Source: JAKOWB01 sp038363005 (GTDB taxonomy: Bacteria; Pseudomonadota; Alphaproteobacteria; Kiloniellales; JACOMY01). Taken from it: a DNA stretch of 64,000 bases. Positions within the stretch are counted from its first letter, which is position 1; each line of letters starts with the position of its first letter. Shown one piece after another: positions 28,876-36,706 of this stretch. The DNA is taken from positions 1-64,000 of the forward strand of contig JBBQBI010000010.1 of the NCBI GenBank assembly GCA_038363005.1, read 5' to 3'. The notes under the pieces were generated by a model. The model searched no databases. It was not told the DNA's origin and worked only from the letters and a program-made list of their open reading frames with translations. Position numbers and translations under genes: made by a program.

Positions 28876-29811
28876 ATGTCTAGATCGACCATTTCCCTTT
28901 ACCAGCTGTCCAAGCTCTACCCGAATGAGGAAACGGCCAGAGCATACATGGAGTCGCGCCGCTGGCCGAACGGGACGGTCTGCCCTCAATGTGACGAAGC
29001 AAAGAGAATCACGCCGCGCCCCAAGGGCTTCTATCGCTGCAACGCCTGCAAGAAAGACTTCACGGTTCGCACCGGGACCATCTTCGAGCGGTCGCACATC
29101 ACCCTCGATAAATGGATTTTGGGGATGTACCTGCTTATGACGGCCCGTAAGGGCGTCTCCAGCTTGCAACTCGGCAAAGAGATCGGCGTCACCCAGAAAT
29201 CGGCTTGGTTCATGTTGGGCCGCATCCGCGAGGCATGCGGCAATGATCCTACCGTGCTGTCAGGCATCGTCGAGATTGACGAGACCTACGTTGGCGGCAA
29301 GGAGAAGAACAAGCATCAGAACAAGAAGCTCAATCGCGGTCGAGGCGCGGTTGGGAAGGTGGCCGTTATCGGCATGCGCGAGCGCGGTGGCCGCGTGAAG
29401 GCGCGTCCGGTCGGTGGGACCGATAGTCTCAATCTGCAATCCCAAATCCGCGAAGCCGTTTCGCCGGGATCAATGATCCACACCGACGACCACGGTGCTT
29501 ATCGCGGGCTGGCCCCTGACTACGGCCATGAGACGGTCGATCACAACGCGAAAGAGTATGTCCGCAACGACGTGACCACGAACGGCATTGAAAGCGTTTG
29601 GGCCGTTATGAAGCGCGGCTTGCATGGCGTTTATCACCATGCCAGCCCGAAGCATTTGCATCGTTATGTCGATGAATTTACCTTCCGCTTGAACGATGGC
29701 GATGTGAAGCGCCACACTACGGAACGCCTCGCGAGTCTCGTTTCGGCTTCGTTTGGACCGCGCCTGACGTACAAGGATTTGACCTCATGCACGGCGGACC
29801 CGAAGAATTAG
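28876..29811 (+). CDS. IS1595-family transposase (ISXO2-like)
   Basis: A 311-residue transposase. The N-terminal zinc ribbon uses C36, C39, C55 and C58 (CPQCDEAK...CNACKK). A helix-turn-helix-like region near 95-115 is followed by the ISXO2-like catalytic core: D135 in EIDETYVGGK, D204/D205 in HTDDHGAYRG, and the NGIESVWAVMKRGLHGVYHH segment with the final N/E/K residues. The likely start is ATG 28876. Its last 25 bases overlap the methyltransferase gene, so cargo and transposase share a transcript. Confidence 0.93.
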   Translation: MSRSTISLYQLSKLYPNEETARAYMESRRWPNGTVCPQCDEAKRITPRPKGFYRCNACKKDFTVRTGTIFERSHITLDKWILGMYLLMTARKGVSSLQLGKEIGVTQKSAWFMLGRIREACGNDPTVLSGIVEIDETYVGGKEKNKHQNKKLNRGRGAVGKVAVIGMRERGGRVKARPVGGTDSLNLQSQIREAVSPGSMIHTDDHGAYRGLAPDYGHETVDHNAKEYVRNDVTTNGIESVWAVMKRGLHGVYHHASPKHLHRYVDEFTFRLNDGDVKRHTTERLASLVSASFGPRLTYKDLTSCTADPKN

Positions 29812-31475
29812 ACGCGATCACTGATCGCATATTTGCGTTCCGCCCTGTCCCCAAGAAGAAGAACTCGGCGCCGTTCCGTTCAACGCTGCTTTCATCCGAA
29901 AAAGGGATTGTTGCGCTCGCGCTCGCGCTTGGGGCCGACGCCGTTGGAACGCTGACACCCGCTGAAGCGGCGCTCGTGAAGTCGCTTCCTTCTGTTCCCG
30001 CCGCTGACGTGAACGCATTGAGGAGCAAAATTCGCGACGGCGGCGATCCGCTCGGCGAAGCATTCTGTGACGTTCGCGGTCAAGATGTTCGCCGTGAGAG
30101 TGGGGCCGTCTACACGCCGTACAAGATAGTCGAAGCGATGCTGGGATGGGCGGCAACAATTGGTGTTCCCGACAGAATTGTCGATCCCGGAGCCGGGTCC
30201 GGTCGGTTCCTGATTGAGGCAGGCCGCCAATTCAAGAAAGCGTCTCTAGTTGCTGTCGAGATCGATCCGCTCGCCGCGCTGATGACGCGCGCGAACTTGG
30301 CAGCGGTCGGTATGGCGGATCGCTCCTGCGTCTTGCTGAAAGACTTTCGCGTTGCGGCGCTTGAACAGATCGAAGGCAAGACGCTCTACATTGGCAACCC
30401 GCCCTATGTTCGCCATCACCTCATCGATAGCGATTGGAAAAAATGGCTTAAGGAACAGTCAGCACACCTGACTCTCAAGGCTAGTTCACTTGCGGGCCTT
30501 CACGTCTATTTCTTCCTTGCCATCGCGCGATGGGCGAAGGCTGGCGACTACGGCGCGCTTATCACCGCATCCGAATGGCTGGACGTGAACTACGGCCAGC
30601 TTGTGCGCGACCTCTTCCTCAATCGGCTTGGCGGGCAAGCGGTATATGTCATCGAGCCGGAAGCCGAACCGTTTCCGGGAACGCAAAGTACCGCCGCCGT
30701 TACGACGTTCAAGGTCAACGGCACGCTACCGTCCGCGCGCTTCGCTCGCATCAACAAGTTGGATGACCTCGACCATCTATCAGGCGGTCGCCGCGTCAGT
30801 CGTGAGCGCCTGATCGCAGAACCGCGCTGGTCTCATTTCACGCGCAAGCCGCGCGAGATTCAAAGCGGCTATGTCGAGCTAGGCGAGTTGTGTCGCGTGC
30901 ATCGTGGCCAAGTGACGGGCGCCAATCGCGTGTGGATCGCCGGCAAGCACAGCGAAGGACTTACAGAGGACGTGCTGTTTCCGGCGATCACCAAGGCGAT
31001 GGAGTTGTTCCGCGCGGGGCAGGTGCTTAAGGATGGCGCGTCCCTGCGGCGCGTGATTGACCTTCCTGTAGACCTCTCCGAACTCCCGAGGAAAGAACTC
31101 GCTGTCGTTAAAGCATTTCTGGAACGTGCCGAGGCAATGGGCGCGAAGGACAACTTCACCTCGCAGAATCGCAAAGCGTGGTGGTCGGTCGGCCTACGCG
31201 AGCCGGCACCGATACTCGCGACCTATATGGCGCGGCGTCCGCCTGCGTTTGTGTTGAACAGAGCTGCCGCTCGCCACCTCAACATCGCACACGGCCTCTA
31301 CCCCCGCGAACCGTTGACCGACAAACTGCTGTGCGGACTAGTGAAGTATCTCAGCGGCGCACCGATGATGGATCGTGGGCGCGTATACGCTGGCGGGCTC
31401 ACGAAGTTCGAGCCGCGCGAGATGGAGAGAATCCCCGTTCCTGGTCCCGCGGTCCTTGAGCAGATGGCAACGTGA
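29787..31475 (+). CDS. Type II adenine-specific DNA methyltransferase (cargo)
   Basis: A 562-residue N6-adenine methyltransferase in the Eco57I/TaqI-like class. Motif X-like YTPYKIV is at 109-115, SAM motif I DPGAGSGRF at 133-141, and catalytic motif IV NPPY at 204-207. The C-terminal half is the likely target-recognition domain. ATG 29787 lies inside the transposase 3' end, preceded by AAGGA. The stop overlaps the endonuclease GTG. It should protect host DNA from that enzyme; pairing with a XamI-like nuclease suggests methylation of the adenine in GTCGAC. Confidence 0.9.
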   Translation: MHGGPEELDAITDRIFAFRPVPKKKNSAPFRSTLLSSEKGIVALALALGADAVGTLTPAEAALVKSLPSVPAADVNALRSKIRDGGDPLGEAFCDVRGQDVRRESGAVYTPYKIVEAMLGWAATIGVPDRIVDPGAGSGRFLIEAGRQFKKASLVAVEIDPLAALMTRANLAAVGMADRSCVLLKDFRVAALEQIEGKTLYIGNPPYVRHHLIDSDWKKWLKEQSAHLTLKASSLAGLHVYFFLAIARWAKAGDYGALITASEWLDVNYGQLVRDLFLNRLGGQAVYVIEPEAEPFPGTQSTAAVTTFKVNGTLPSARFARINKLDDLDHLSGGRRVSRERLIAEPRWSHFTRKPREIQSGYVELGELCRVHRGQVTGANRVWIAGKHSEGLTEDVLFPAITKAMELFRAGQVLKDGASLRRVIDLPVDLSELPRKELAVVKAFLERAEAMGAKDNFTSQNRKAWWSVGLREPAPILATYMARRPPAFVLNRAAARHLNIAHGLYPREPLTDKLLCGLVKYLSGAPMMDRGRVYAGGLTKFEPREMERIPVPGPAVLEQMAT

Positions 31476-32386
31476 GCCAGCCGCCTGTCTGGACGAATGA
31501 TCAACTAGATGCCGATCGAGCAGCGGCGGAAGAACATTTTCGCGAGGGGCGGCACACTGAACCGCTGGAGGTCTACCTCGACCTTTTCGACAAATATCAA
31601 ACCATCGTCGAAGAGGTAATGGAGGAAACAGTAGACCTGACGCAATTGGGAGAGAAAGCTCTCGATATTCTGTCGGATGATCGTAAGCGCGAGGTGTTCC
31701 GCTACCTGACGGGCCCTCCAGTCTCGGAAGATGATCTCAAGGTCCTGATGAAAGCAAAATCGCTCGCGCCGGTACGGCTCAAGGAAGATCCAGAGCTTCT
31801 TGCGCGCGTGGTCTTGTTTATGCGCGACTGGCACGACCGGCGGCGCTTTCCATGGGTTAGCGGCCAATGGCCGCCGAGCGAGCTAGACCAAAAGGCGGCG
31901 GTGCTAGCGACGACGGCAATGCTGGCGATGCGTCGTGTGGAGACCTTGCGGCGGAGCGAAGGCCGGAGCCTCCAAGAAGAGCGAGTCGAATTGCAGCTTC
32001 TTGGTAGCGATTACAAGAAGGTCGGTACCCGCCGTATCAAGACGTTAAGCGACGCACCAAAGCCGGGAGAGTTCTGTCGCGAGTCGCACCTCGGAGACCG
32101 CAAGGCGGACTTCGTGATCGGGCTGTGGGACGGCCGCACCCTCGCGCTGGAGTGCAAAGTCTCGAACTCGTCCACAAACTCGGTAAAACGCCTGAACAAC
32201 GATGCGGCCGTGAAGGCCGAGACATGGCGGAAGGACTTCGGAACGTTACAGGTCGTCCCTGCGGCCGTGCTGACTGGGGTATTTGCCATGGTCAGTCTGG
32301 AAAATGCTCAGAGCCGTGGGTTGTCCCTGTTCTGGGCTCACGATCTACCGGCAATGACGGCATGGATTGCCGGGACGAAGCCTTGA
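31472..32386 (+). CDS. XamI-like type II restriction endonuclease (cargo)
   Basis: A 304-residue protein that I match to the XamI family from the segment KADFVIGLWDGRTLALECKVSNS. There D213, E227 and K229 form a PD-(D/E)XK nuclease site, and the following KRLNNDAAVKAETW and VVPAAVLTGVF are family-typical. XamI cuts GTCGAC, so the same target is inferred, not shown. It starts at GTG 31472, overlapping the methylase stop by four bases, so it is made after the methylase. It ends 24 bases before the transposon end. Confidence 0.83.
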   Translation: MSQPPVWTNDQLDADRAAAEEHFREGRHTEPLEVYLDLFDKYQTIVEEVMEETVDLTQLGEKALDILSDDRKREVFRYLTGPPVSEDDLKVLMKAKSLAPVRLKEDPELLARVVLFMRDWHDRRRFPWVSGQWPPSELDQKAAVLATTAMLAMRRVETLRRSEGRSLQEERVELQLLGSDYKKVGTRRIKTLSDAPKPGEFCRESHLGDRKADFVIGLWDGRTLALECKVSNSSTNSVKRLNNDAAVKAETWRKDFGTLQVVPAAVLTGVFAMVSLENAQSRGLSLFWAHDLPAMTAWIAGTKP

Positions 32387-32410
32387 AAGGGAGTTAAGTA
32401 TATAATTCCC
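32385..32410 (-). repeat. Right terminal inverted repeat
   Basis: Read on the minus strand it begins GGGAATTATATACTTAACTC and pairs with the left end at 28807. The last two bases of the endonuclease stop codon fall inside it, so the cargo reaches right up to the element edge. Confidence 0.92.
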
Positions 32411-32418
32411 AAATGAAT
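32411..32418. repeat. Target-site duplication, right copy
   Basis: AAATGAAT, identical to 28799-28806. Confidence 0.92.
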
Positions 32419-32459
32419 GTGGGGTCGGTGACGCGGCGGCGCACCAAGTGCGCCCGGGC

Positions 32460-32777
32460 TCAGCGATCCAGGAAGATCACGTAGTCGCCGGGCCGGAAGT
32501 AGCTGATCACGCCCTGCGCCTGCTCCTCCAGCCGATCGAGATCGAGCGACCCGGAAGACAGCTGCGCCACCTGCGCCTTGGCCTCGGCCACCTGGGCGGA
32601 CAGCTGGGCGGAGGTGGCATGCGCTTCGGCCAGCTCGTCCTGCAGCAGCAGGTAGGTGCGCAGGCCGCGGTCGCCCTGCACCAGGTGGAAACAGAAGTAG
32701 GTCACCAGGCCAAGCCCGAAGAGCTGGGGAAGTACCCAGCGGGCGCGGCGGCGAACTTCGGTGACGAGCGATGCCAT
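32460..32777 (-). CDS. ftsB: Cell-division protein FtsB (DivIC family)
   Basis: A 105-residue septum-formation initiator. A single membrane segment (LPQLFGLGLVTYFCFHLV) is followed by a coiled coil (about 45-80, with EAHATSAQLSAQVAEAKAQV) and the compact end YFRPGDYVIFLD. FtsB joins FtsL and FtsQ to activate septal cell-wall synthesis. ATG 32777 (MASLVTEV) or the ATG two codons earlier could be used. In relatives it lies between eno and pdhA; here the IS element separates it from pdhA and four genes separate it from eno. Confidence 0.9.
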   Translation of the reverse strand: MASLVTEVRRRARWVLPQLFGLGLVTYFCFHLVQGDRGLRTYLLLQDELAEAHATSAQLSAQVAEAKAQVAQLSSGSLDLDRLEEQAQGVISYFRPGDYVIFLDR

Positions 32778-32787
32778 GGGCATCAAG

Positions 32788-32856
32788 GAATCACGCCGAG
32801 TCGCGCCGGGTCAAGCGCCGAGTCGCACCAGTGAATCCACGGAGTCGCGGCGAATC
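32788..32856. promoter_or_regulatory. Cluster of six GANTC (CcrM-type) sites upstream of ftsB
   Basis: GAATC or GAGTC occurs at 32788, 32798, 32820, 32833, 32842 and 32852, six times in 69 bases of a G+C-rich gap, with a seventh (GACTC) at 32883. GANTC is the CcrM methylation target that times cell-cycle promoters in alphaproteobacteria. The spacing is irregular; a decayed short repeat around GAGTCGC could also explain it. Confidence 0.6.
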
Positions 32857-33298
32857 ACCCGAACGGCAGAACGACCCCCATCGACTCGGCGATCCGCGCC
32901 ATGTCGACGGCGCCGATCGGCAGCAGGCCGAAGCGCAGGCGATAGCCCCAATTGCCGCCCGCGGCGGTGAGGTCGAGGCGCGCCAGCAGCGGCCGGATCG
33001 AGACCTCCTGTGCCGCCAGCCAGGCGACCCGGCGCCGCCAGGGCTGGAAGCCCGGCGCCATCACGACCTGGACGACGGCGCCTTCTGCCACCAGCCCGAT
33101 GGCGGTGAAGGCCTGCAGACCGTCGCGCTGCCCTGGCTGTTCACTCGGCGAGTAGTAGGCGATCCGGTCGCCCGGCTTCAGGCGCCGCAGCGGCGCGGCC
33201 TTGCCGTGGCAGACCTGCATGAAGCCGCCGGCGCGGCCGCGGCGCACATGCGCCGCCGCGGCCACCGCCAGCCAGTTGCCGGGCCCCGCCGCGCTCAT
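32855..33298 (-). CDS. EVE-domain protein
   Basis: A 147-residue protein resembling the EVE/PUA-like fold: NWLAVAAAAHVRRGRAGGFMQVCHGK at the start, PGDRIAYYSP in the middle and NWGYRLRFGLLPI near the end. EVE domains bind modified bases in nucleic acids. ATG 33298 overlaps the VOC stop as ATGA, so the two genes are coupled. The biological role here is unknown. Confidence 0.75.
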   Translation of the reverse strand: MSAAGPGNWLAVAAAAHVRRGRAGGFMQVCHGKAAPLRRLKPGDRIAYYSPSEQPGQRDGLQAFTAIGLVAEGAVVQVVMAPGFQPWRRRVAWLAAQEVSIRPLLARLDLTAAGGNWGYRLRFGLLPIGAVDMARIAESMGVVLPFG

Positions 33299-33666
33299 GA
33301 CGTCGTCACCGCCAGCACGCGCAGGCGATGGCCATCCGGGTCGCGGGCCACGAAGCTGCGGCCAAAGTCGAGGTCGGTCGGCGGCTGCAGGATCTCCAGG
33401 CCCAGTTCGACCCACTTGGCGTGGCGCTGATCCACCGCGGCGGCGTCGGGCAGGCCGAGTGCCAGTTCACCCCCGCCGCCCCCGGCCGCTGCCGGCGGCT
33501 GCACCGTGTGGCGCGACCAGAGGCCGAGGAGCAGGCCGGGCTGCAGGAGGAAGAGCGCGAAGGTCGGGCTCTGCTCCAGCGGCTCGCGGCCGAGCAGGCG
33601 CTGGTAGAAGGCGGCGCTGGCCGCCGGCTGGTCGACGTAGAGGATGTGATAGACGCTCTGGGACAT
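33295..33666 (-). CDS. VOC-superfamily (glyoxalase/dioxygenase-like) protein
   Basis: A 123-residue vicinal-oxygen-chelate protein: the opening YHILYVDQPAASAAFYQRLLG and the end FVARDPDGHRLRVLAVT are typical of the two-repeat fold. ATG 33666 (MSQSVYH) was chosen. It lies 57 bp downstream of the WYL-type regulator on the same strand, a common pairing in which the regulator controls a small enzyme or binding protein. The substrate is unknown. Confidence 0.85.
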   Translation of the reverse strand: MSQSVYHILYVDQPAASAAFYQRLLGREPLEQSPTFALFLLQPGLLLGLWSRHTVQPPAAAGGGGGELALGLPDAAAVDQRHAKWVELGLEILQPPTDLDFGRSFVARDPDGHRLRVLAVTTS

Positions 33667-33723
33667 GATGCCTGCCTCCCTTGGTGAGGCCGTCATCCTG
33701 AAGCTACCCACCGCCAGATTCTG

Positions 33724-34410
33724 TCAGCAGTCTTTGATACCCTCGCGTGCCCGCCATTCCTTCAGCAGAGCCTGGCGCCGGCGCGGATAGCGCTTGGCGG
33801 TAACCGCTAGGTGGCGGATGCGGTCGGTGCGGAAATGGCGATAGTCCTGGCGCAGTTCGCACCAGGCCACCACCACGCGACAGCGCTCGAAGAAGCCCAG
33901 TGCGAAGGGCCAGACCGTGCGGCGGCTCTCCGCCCCTTCGACGTCCTGGTAGCGGATCGCCAGCTTGCGTTCCTGGCGGATCGCCTGGCGGATGGCCGGC
34001 AGCTCGCTGTCGCCGGCGCTGGCCGCGGCCGGGCCGATCAGCAGCGCGGAGTCCTCGGCGCCGACCCTGAGATCGGCCGGCAGCACGGCCGCCACCTTGC
34101 CCAGCGCGCGGCGTGCCGCCTGTCCCAGGGGATGATCGGCGCGCTGTGCCACCCAGCGGGTGCCCAGCACCAGCGCCTCGATCTCCTCCTCCGTCAGCAT
34201 CAGCGGCGGCAGCAGGAAACCGGGGCGCAGCAGGTACCCGACGCCCGGCTCGCCATCGATGGTGGCACCTTCGGCCTGCAAGGTGGCAATGTCGCGATAG
34301 AGCGTGCGCAGGCTGATACCCAGCGCCTCGGCCAGCACCGCGCCGCTCACCGGATGGCGATGCTGGCGCAGCAGCTGGATCAGTTCGAGCAGGCGGGGAG
34401 CGCGGGCCAT
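33724..34410 (-). CDS. YafY-type HTH/WYL transcriptional regulator
   Basis: A 228-residue regulator. The N-terminal DeoR-like helix-turn-helix (LIQLLRQHRHPVSGAVLAEALGISLRTLYRDI) is followed by a WYL ligand-sensing domain (about 130-215, with LAIRYQDVEGAESRRTVWPFALGFF and DYRHFRTDRI). WYL domains sense nucleic-acid or small-molecule ligands. The likely targets are its own promoter and the VOC/EVE pair downstream. Confidence 0.88.
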   Translation of the reverse strand: MARAPRLLELIQLLRQHRHPVSGAVLAEALGISLRTLYRDIATLQAEGATIDGEPGVGYLLRPGFLLPPLMLTEEEIEALVLGTRWVAQRADHPLGQAARRALGKVAAVLPADLRVGAEDSALLIGPAAASAGDSELPAIRQAIRQERKLAIRYQDVEGAESRRTVWPFALGFFERCRVVVAWCELRQDYRHFRTDRIRHLAVTAKRYPRRRQALLKEWRAREGIKDC

Positions 34411-34455
34411 GGCGGTCAGCTTAGCATGGATGGTGCCAAAAGCTGGCAGTAGTGC

Positions 34456-34944
34456 CTACTGACGCTTCACGAACTCGAACTCCGTCGTGTGGCTGGCGTC
34501 GTTCAGCAGCCGGGTCATGGGCTCGCGATGCCAACCGGCCCGGGCATAGAGCCGGTGCGCGGCATCGAAGCGGCTGTCAGTCCAGAGATGCAGGCGGCGC
34601 CAGCCGCGCGTCGCCATCTCGGTCTCGGCGAAGGCCAGCAGCCGGGCGCCAAGTCCCTGCCCCTGAGTCAGGCGATTAACGTAGAGCTTGCGCAGCTCGC
34701 CCCAGCCGGGACGATAGGCGGAGGGCCGCAGGGCGACGCTGGCGACCACTGCCCCGCCCTGCTCCACCACCCACCAGCCGCCGGCGGGGGCATAGGCGGC
34801 GGCGGGCGTGCGCAGCTCCGGCTCCTCCTCATCCACCAGCAGCACGCAACCCGGATAGTCGCGGTAGAGCGCGTCGACCAGGGCGATCAGCGCCGGGCCA
34901 TCGCGGTCCTCGGCCGGCCGCAGGACGAATCCGTCGGGCAGCAA
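34456..34944 (-). CDS. GNAT-family N-acetyltransferase
   Basis: A 162-residue acetyltransferase starting at TTG 34944, 2 bases after eno. The acetyl-CoA-binding loop is LTQGQGLGARLLAFAE, preceded by GELRKLYVN and followed by LHLWTDSRFDAAHRLYARAGW, all standard GNAT motifs. The substrate is unknown. It is likely co-transcribed with eno. Confidence 0.87.
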   Translation of the reverse strand: MLPDGFVLRPAEDRDGPALIALVDALYRDYPGCVLLVDEEEPELRTPAAAYAPAGGWWVVEQGGAVVASVALRPSAYRPGWGELRKLYVNRLTQGQGLGARLLAFAETEMATRGWRRLHLWTDSRFDAAHRLYARAGWHREPMTRLLNDASHTTEFEFVKRQ

Positions 34945-34946
34945 GT

Positions 34947-36224
34947 TCAGCCCTTCAGCACGGTCCGCCCGGCATAGAGCGCGGCCTCGCCCAGCTCCTC
35001 CTCGATGCGCAGGAGCTGGTTGTACTTGGCCAGGCGGTCGGAGCGGCTGAGCGAGCCGGTCTTGATCTGCCCGCAGTTGGTCGCCACCGCCAGGTCGGCG
35101 ATGGTGGCGTCCTCGGTCTCGCCGGAACGGTGCGACATGACACAGCGGAAAGCATTGCTGTGCGCCAGCGCCACGGTCTCCAGCGTCTCCGACAGGCTGC
35201 CGATCTGGTTGACCTTGATCAGGATGGCGTTGGCGCTGGCCTCCTTGATGCCGCGCGCCAGGCGGGTCGGGTTGGTGACGAAAAGGTCGTCGCCGACCAG
35301 CTGGATCGTCTTGCCAAGGGTCGCCGTCAGGTGCTGCCAGCCGGCCCAGTCGTCTTCGGCCAGGCCGTCCTCGATGGAGACGATGGGGAAACGGCCGCAG
35401 AGCTCGCCCAGGTAGGCCGTCATGCCGGCGGCGTCGAGCTTGCGCCCCTCGCCCTCCAGGTCATAGACGCCGTTCTTGAAGAACTCCGTCGCGGCGCAGT
35501 CCAGCGCCAGGTAGACGTCCTCGCCAGGGCGGTATCCGGCGGCCTCGATGGCCTTGGTGATGAAGCCCAGCGCCTCGTCCGGGCTCTTCAGATTGGGGGC
35601 GAAGCCGCCCTCGTCGCCGACGTTGGTGGCGTGGCCGGCATCCTTCAGCTGCTTCTTCAGCGCGTGGAACACCTCGGCGCCCCAGCGCAGGCCCTCGGCG
35701 AAAGTCGGCGCGCCGGCCGGGACGATCATGAACTCCTGGAAGTCGATCGGGTTGTCGGCATGCGCGCCGCCGTTGACGATGTTCATCAAGGGCACCGGCA
35801 GGGTGCGGGCATAGGTGCCGCCGACATAGCGATAGAGCGGCAGCCCGGCCTCGGCCGCCGCCGCCTTGGCGATGGCCAGCGAGGCGCCAAGGATGGCGTT
35901 GGCGCCGAGCAGCGACTTGTTCGGCGTGTTGTCCAGCGCGATCATCGCCGCGTCGAGCGCCACCTGGTCGTCGGCCTCGCGGCCCGACAGCAGCTCAAAG
36001 ATGTCGTGGTTGACGGCATCCACCGCCTTCCGCACGCCCTTGCCGCCATAGCGCTTCTTGTCGCCGTCGCGCAGCTCCACGGCCTCGTGCGCGCCGGTAG
36101 AGGCGCCCGAGGGCACGGCAGCGCGGCCGAAGGCGCCGCTCTCCAAGGTCACGTCGACCTCGACAGTCGGGTTACCGCGCGAGTCGAGGATCTCGCGGGC
36201 TCGGATTTCCAGGATGGCGCTCAT
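34947..36224 (-). CDS. eno: Enolase
   Basis: A 425-residue glycolytic enzyme interconverting 2-phosphoglycerate and phosphoenolpyruvate. Visible are AREILDSRGNPTVEVDV at the start, the SGASTGAHEAVELRDGD loop, metal ligands in ALDCAATEF, SIEDGLAEDDW and VGDDLFVTN, the catalytic lysine region LIKVNQIG, and the signature MSHRSGETED. Divergent from the VOC gene at 36317. Confidence 0.99.
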   Translation of the reverse strand: MSAILEIRAREILDSRGNPTVEVDVTLESGAFGRAAVPSGASTGAHEAVELRDGDKKRYGGKGVRKAVDAVNHDIFELLSGREADDQVALDAAMIALDNTPNKSLLGANAILGASLAIAKAAAAEAGLPLYRYVGGTYARTLPVPLMNIVNGGAHADNPIDFQEFMIVPAGAPTFAEGLRWGAEVFHALKKQLKDAGHATNVGDEGGFAPNLKSPDEALGFITKAIEAAGYRPGEDVYLALDCAATEFFKNGVYDLEGEGRKLDAAGMTAYLGELCGRFPIVSIEDGLAEDDWAGWQHLTATLGKTIQLVGDDLFVTNPTRLARGIKEASANAILIKVNQIGSLSETLETVALAHSNAFRCVMSHRSGETEDATIADLAVATNCGQIKTGSLSRSDRLAKYNQLLRIEEELGEAALYAGRTVLKG

Positions 36225-36316
36225 CAGGCGGGTTCCCTCTGCGAAACGGCGCCGTGAGCCCTAGCGAAGTTCCCCCGGCGAGGCAACACTTGCTCTGCCG
36301 CAGCCGGAGGTTCGCC

Positions 36317-36706
36317 ATGCTCGATCACGTCTCCATCGCCGTCGCCGATCTCAAGCGGGCCGCGGTCTTCTATGACGCCGTGATGGCAGCGCTGGGGGTG
36401 GAGAAGGTCGGCAGCGACGATGCCTGGATCGGCTATGGCCGCCGCTGCGACGCCAGCCGGCCGCATCTCACATACCTGGCGATCCAGAAGGGCACACTCC
36501 CGGCTGGCGACCGGGCCCGGCACTGGTGCTTCAAGGCGCCAAGCCGTGCCGCGGTGGAGGACTTCCACCGCGCCGGCCTGGCCCAGGGTGGCCAGGATGA
36601 CGGCCGGCCGGGCCTGCGGCCGGAGTATCACCCGCACTACTACGCCGCCTTCCTGCAGGACCCCGAGGGCAACCGCATCGAGGCGGTCTGCCATCTGGCC
36701 CCCTAG
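36317..36706 (+). CDS. VOC-family glyoxalase-like protein
   Basis: A 129-residue VOC protein: MLDHVSIAVADLKRAAVFYDAVM opens the first module and YYAAFLQDPEGNRIEAVCH closes the second. A metal site could use His4 and the late Glu. ATG 36317 was chosen because the fold begins at once. It is divergent from eno and abuts the FAD monooxygenase gene tail to tail. The substrate is unknown. Confidence 0.85.
   Translation: MLDHVSIAVADLKRAAVFYDAVMAALGVEKVGSDDAWIGYGRRCDASRPHLTYLAIQKGTLPAGDRARHWCFKAPSRAAVEDFHRAGLAQGGQDDGRPGLRPEYHPHYYAAFLQDPEGNRIEAVCHLAP

Larger units (their letters stand above)
28807..32410 (+). mobile_element. IS1595-family transposon carrying a type II restriction-modification system
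   Basis: A 3604-bp element bounded by near-identical inverted repeats and an 8-bp AAATGAAT duplication. It holds three rightward genes with overlapping ends: transposase, adenine methyltransferase and XamI-like endonuclease. Base composition is visibly less G+C-rich than the flanks. IS1595-family elements with passenger genes (transporter ISs) are a known class. A full methylase-plus-endonuclease pair as cargo is what stands out here. Intact ends, duplication and frames suggest a recent insertion. Confidence 0.93.

Noticed and set aside
28720..29169. A 149-codon minus-strand frame crossing the left transposon end
   Set aside because: It runs across the insertion junction and antisense to the transposase, with no ribosome-binding site or recognisable domain.
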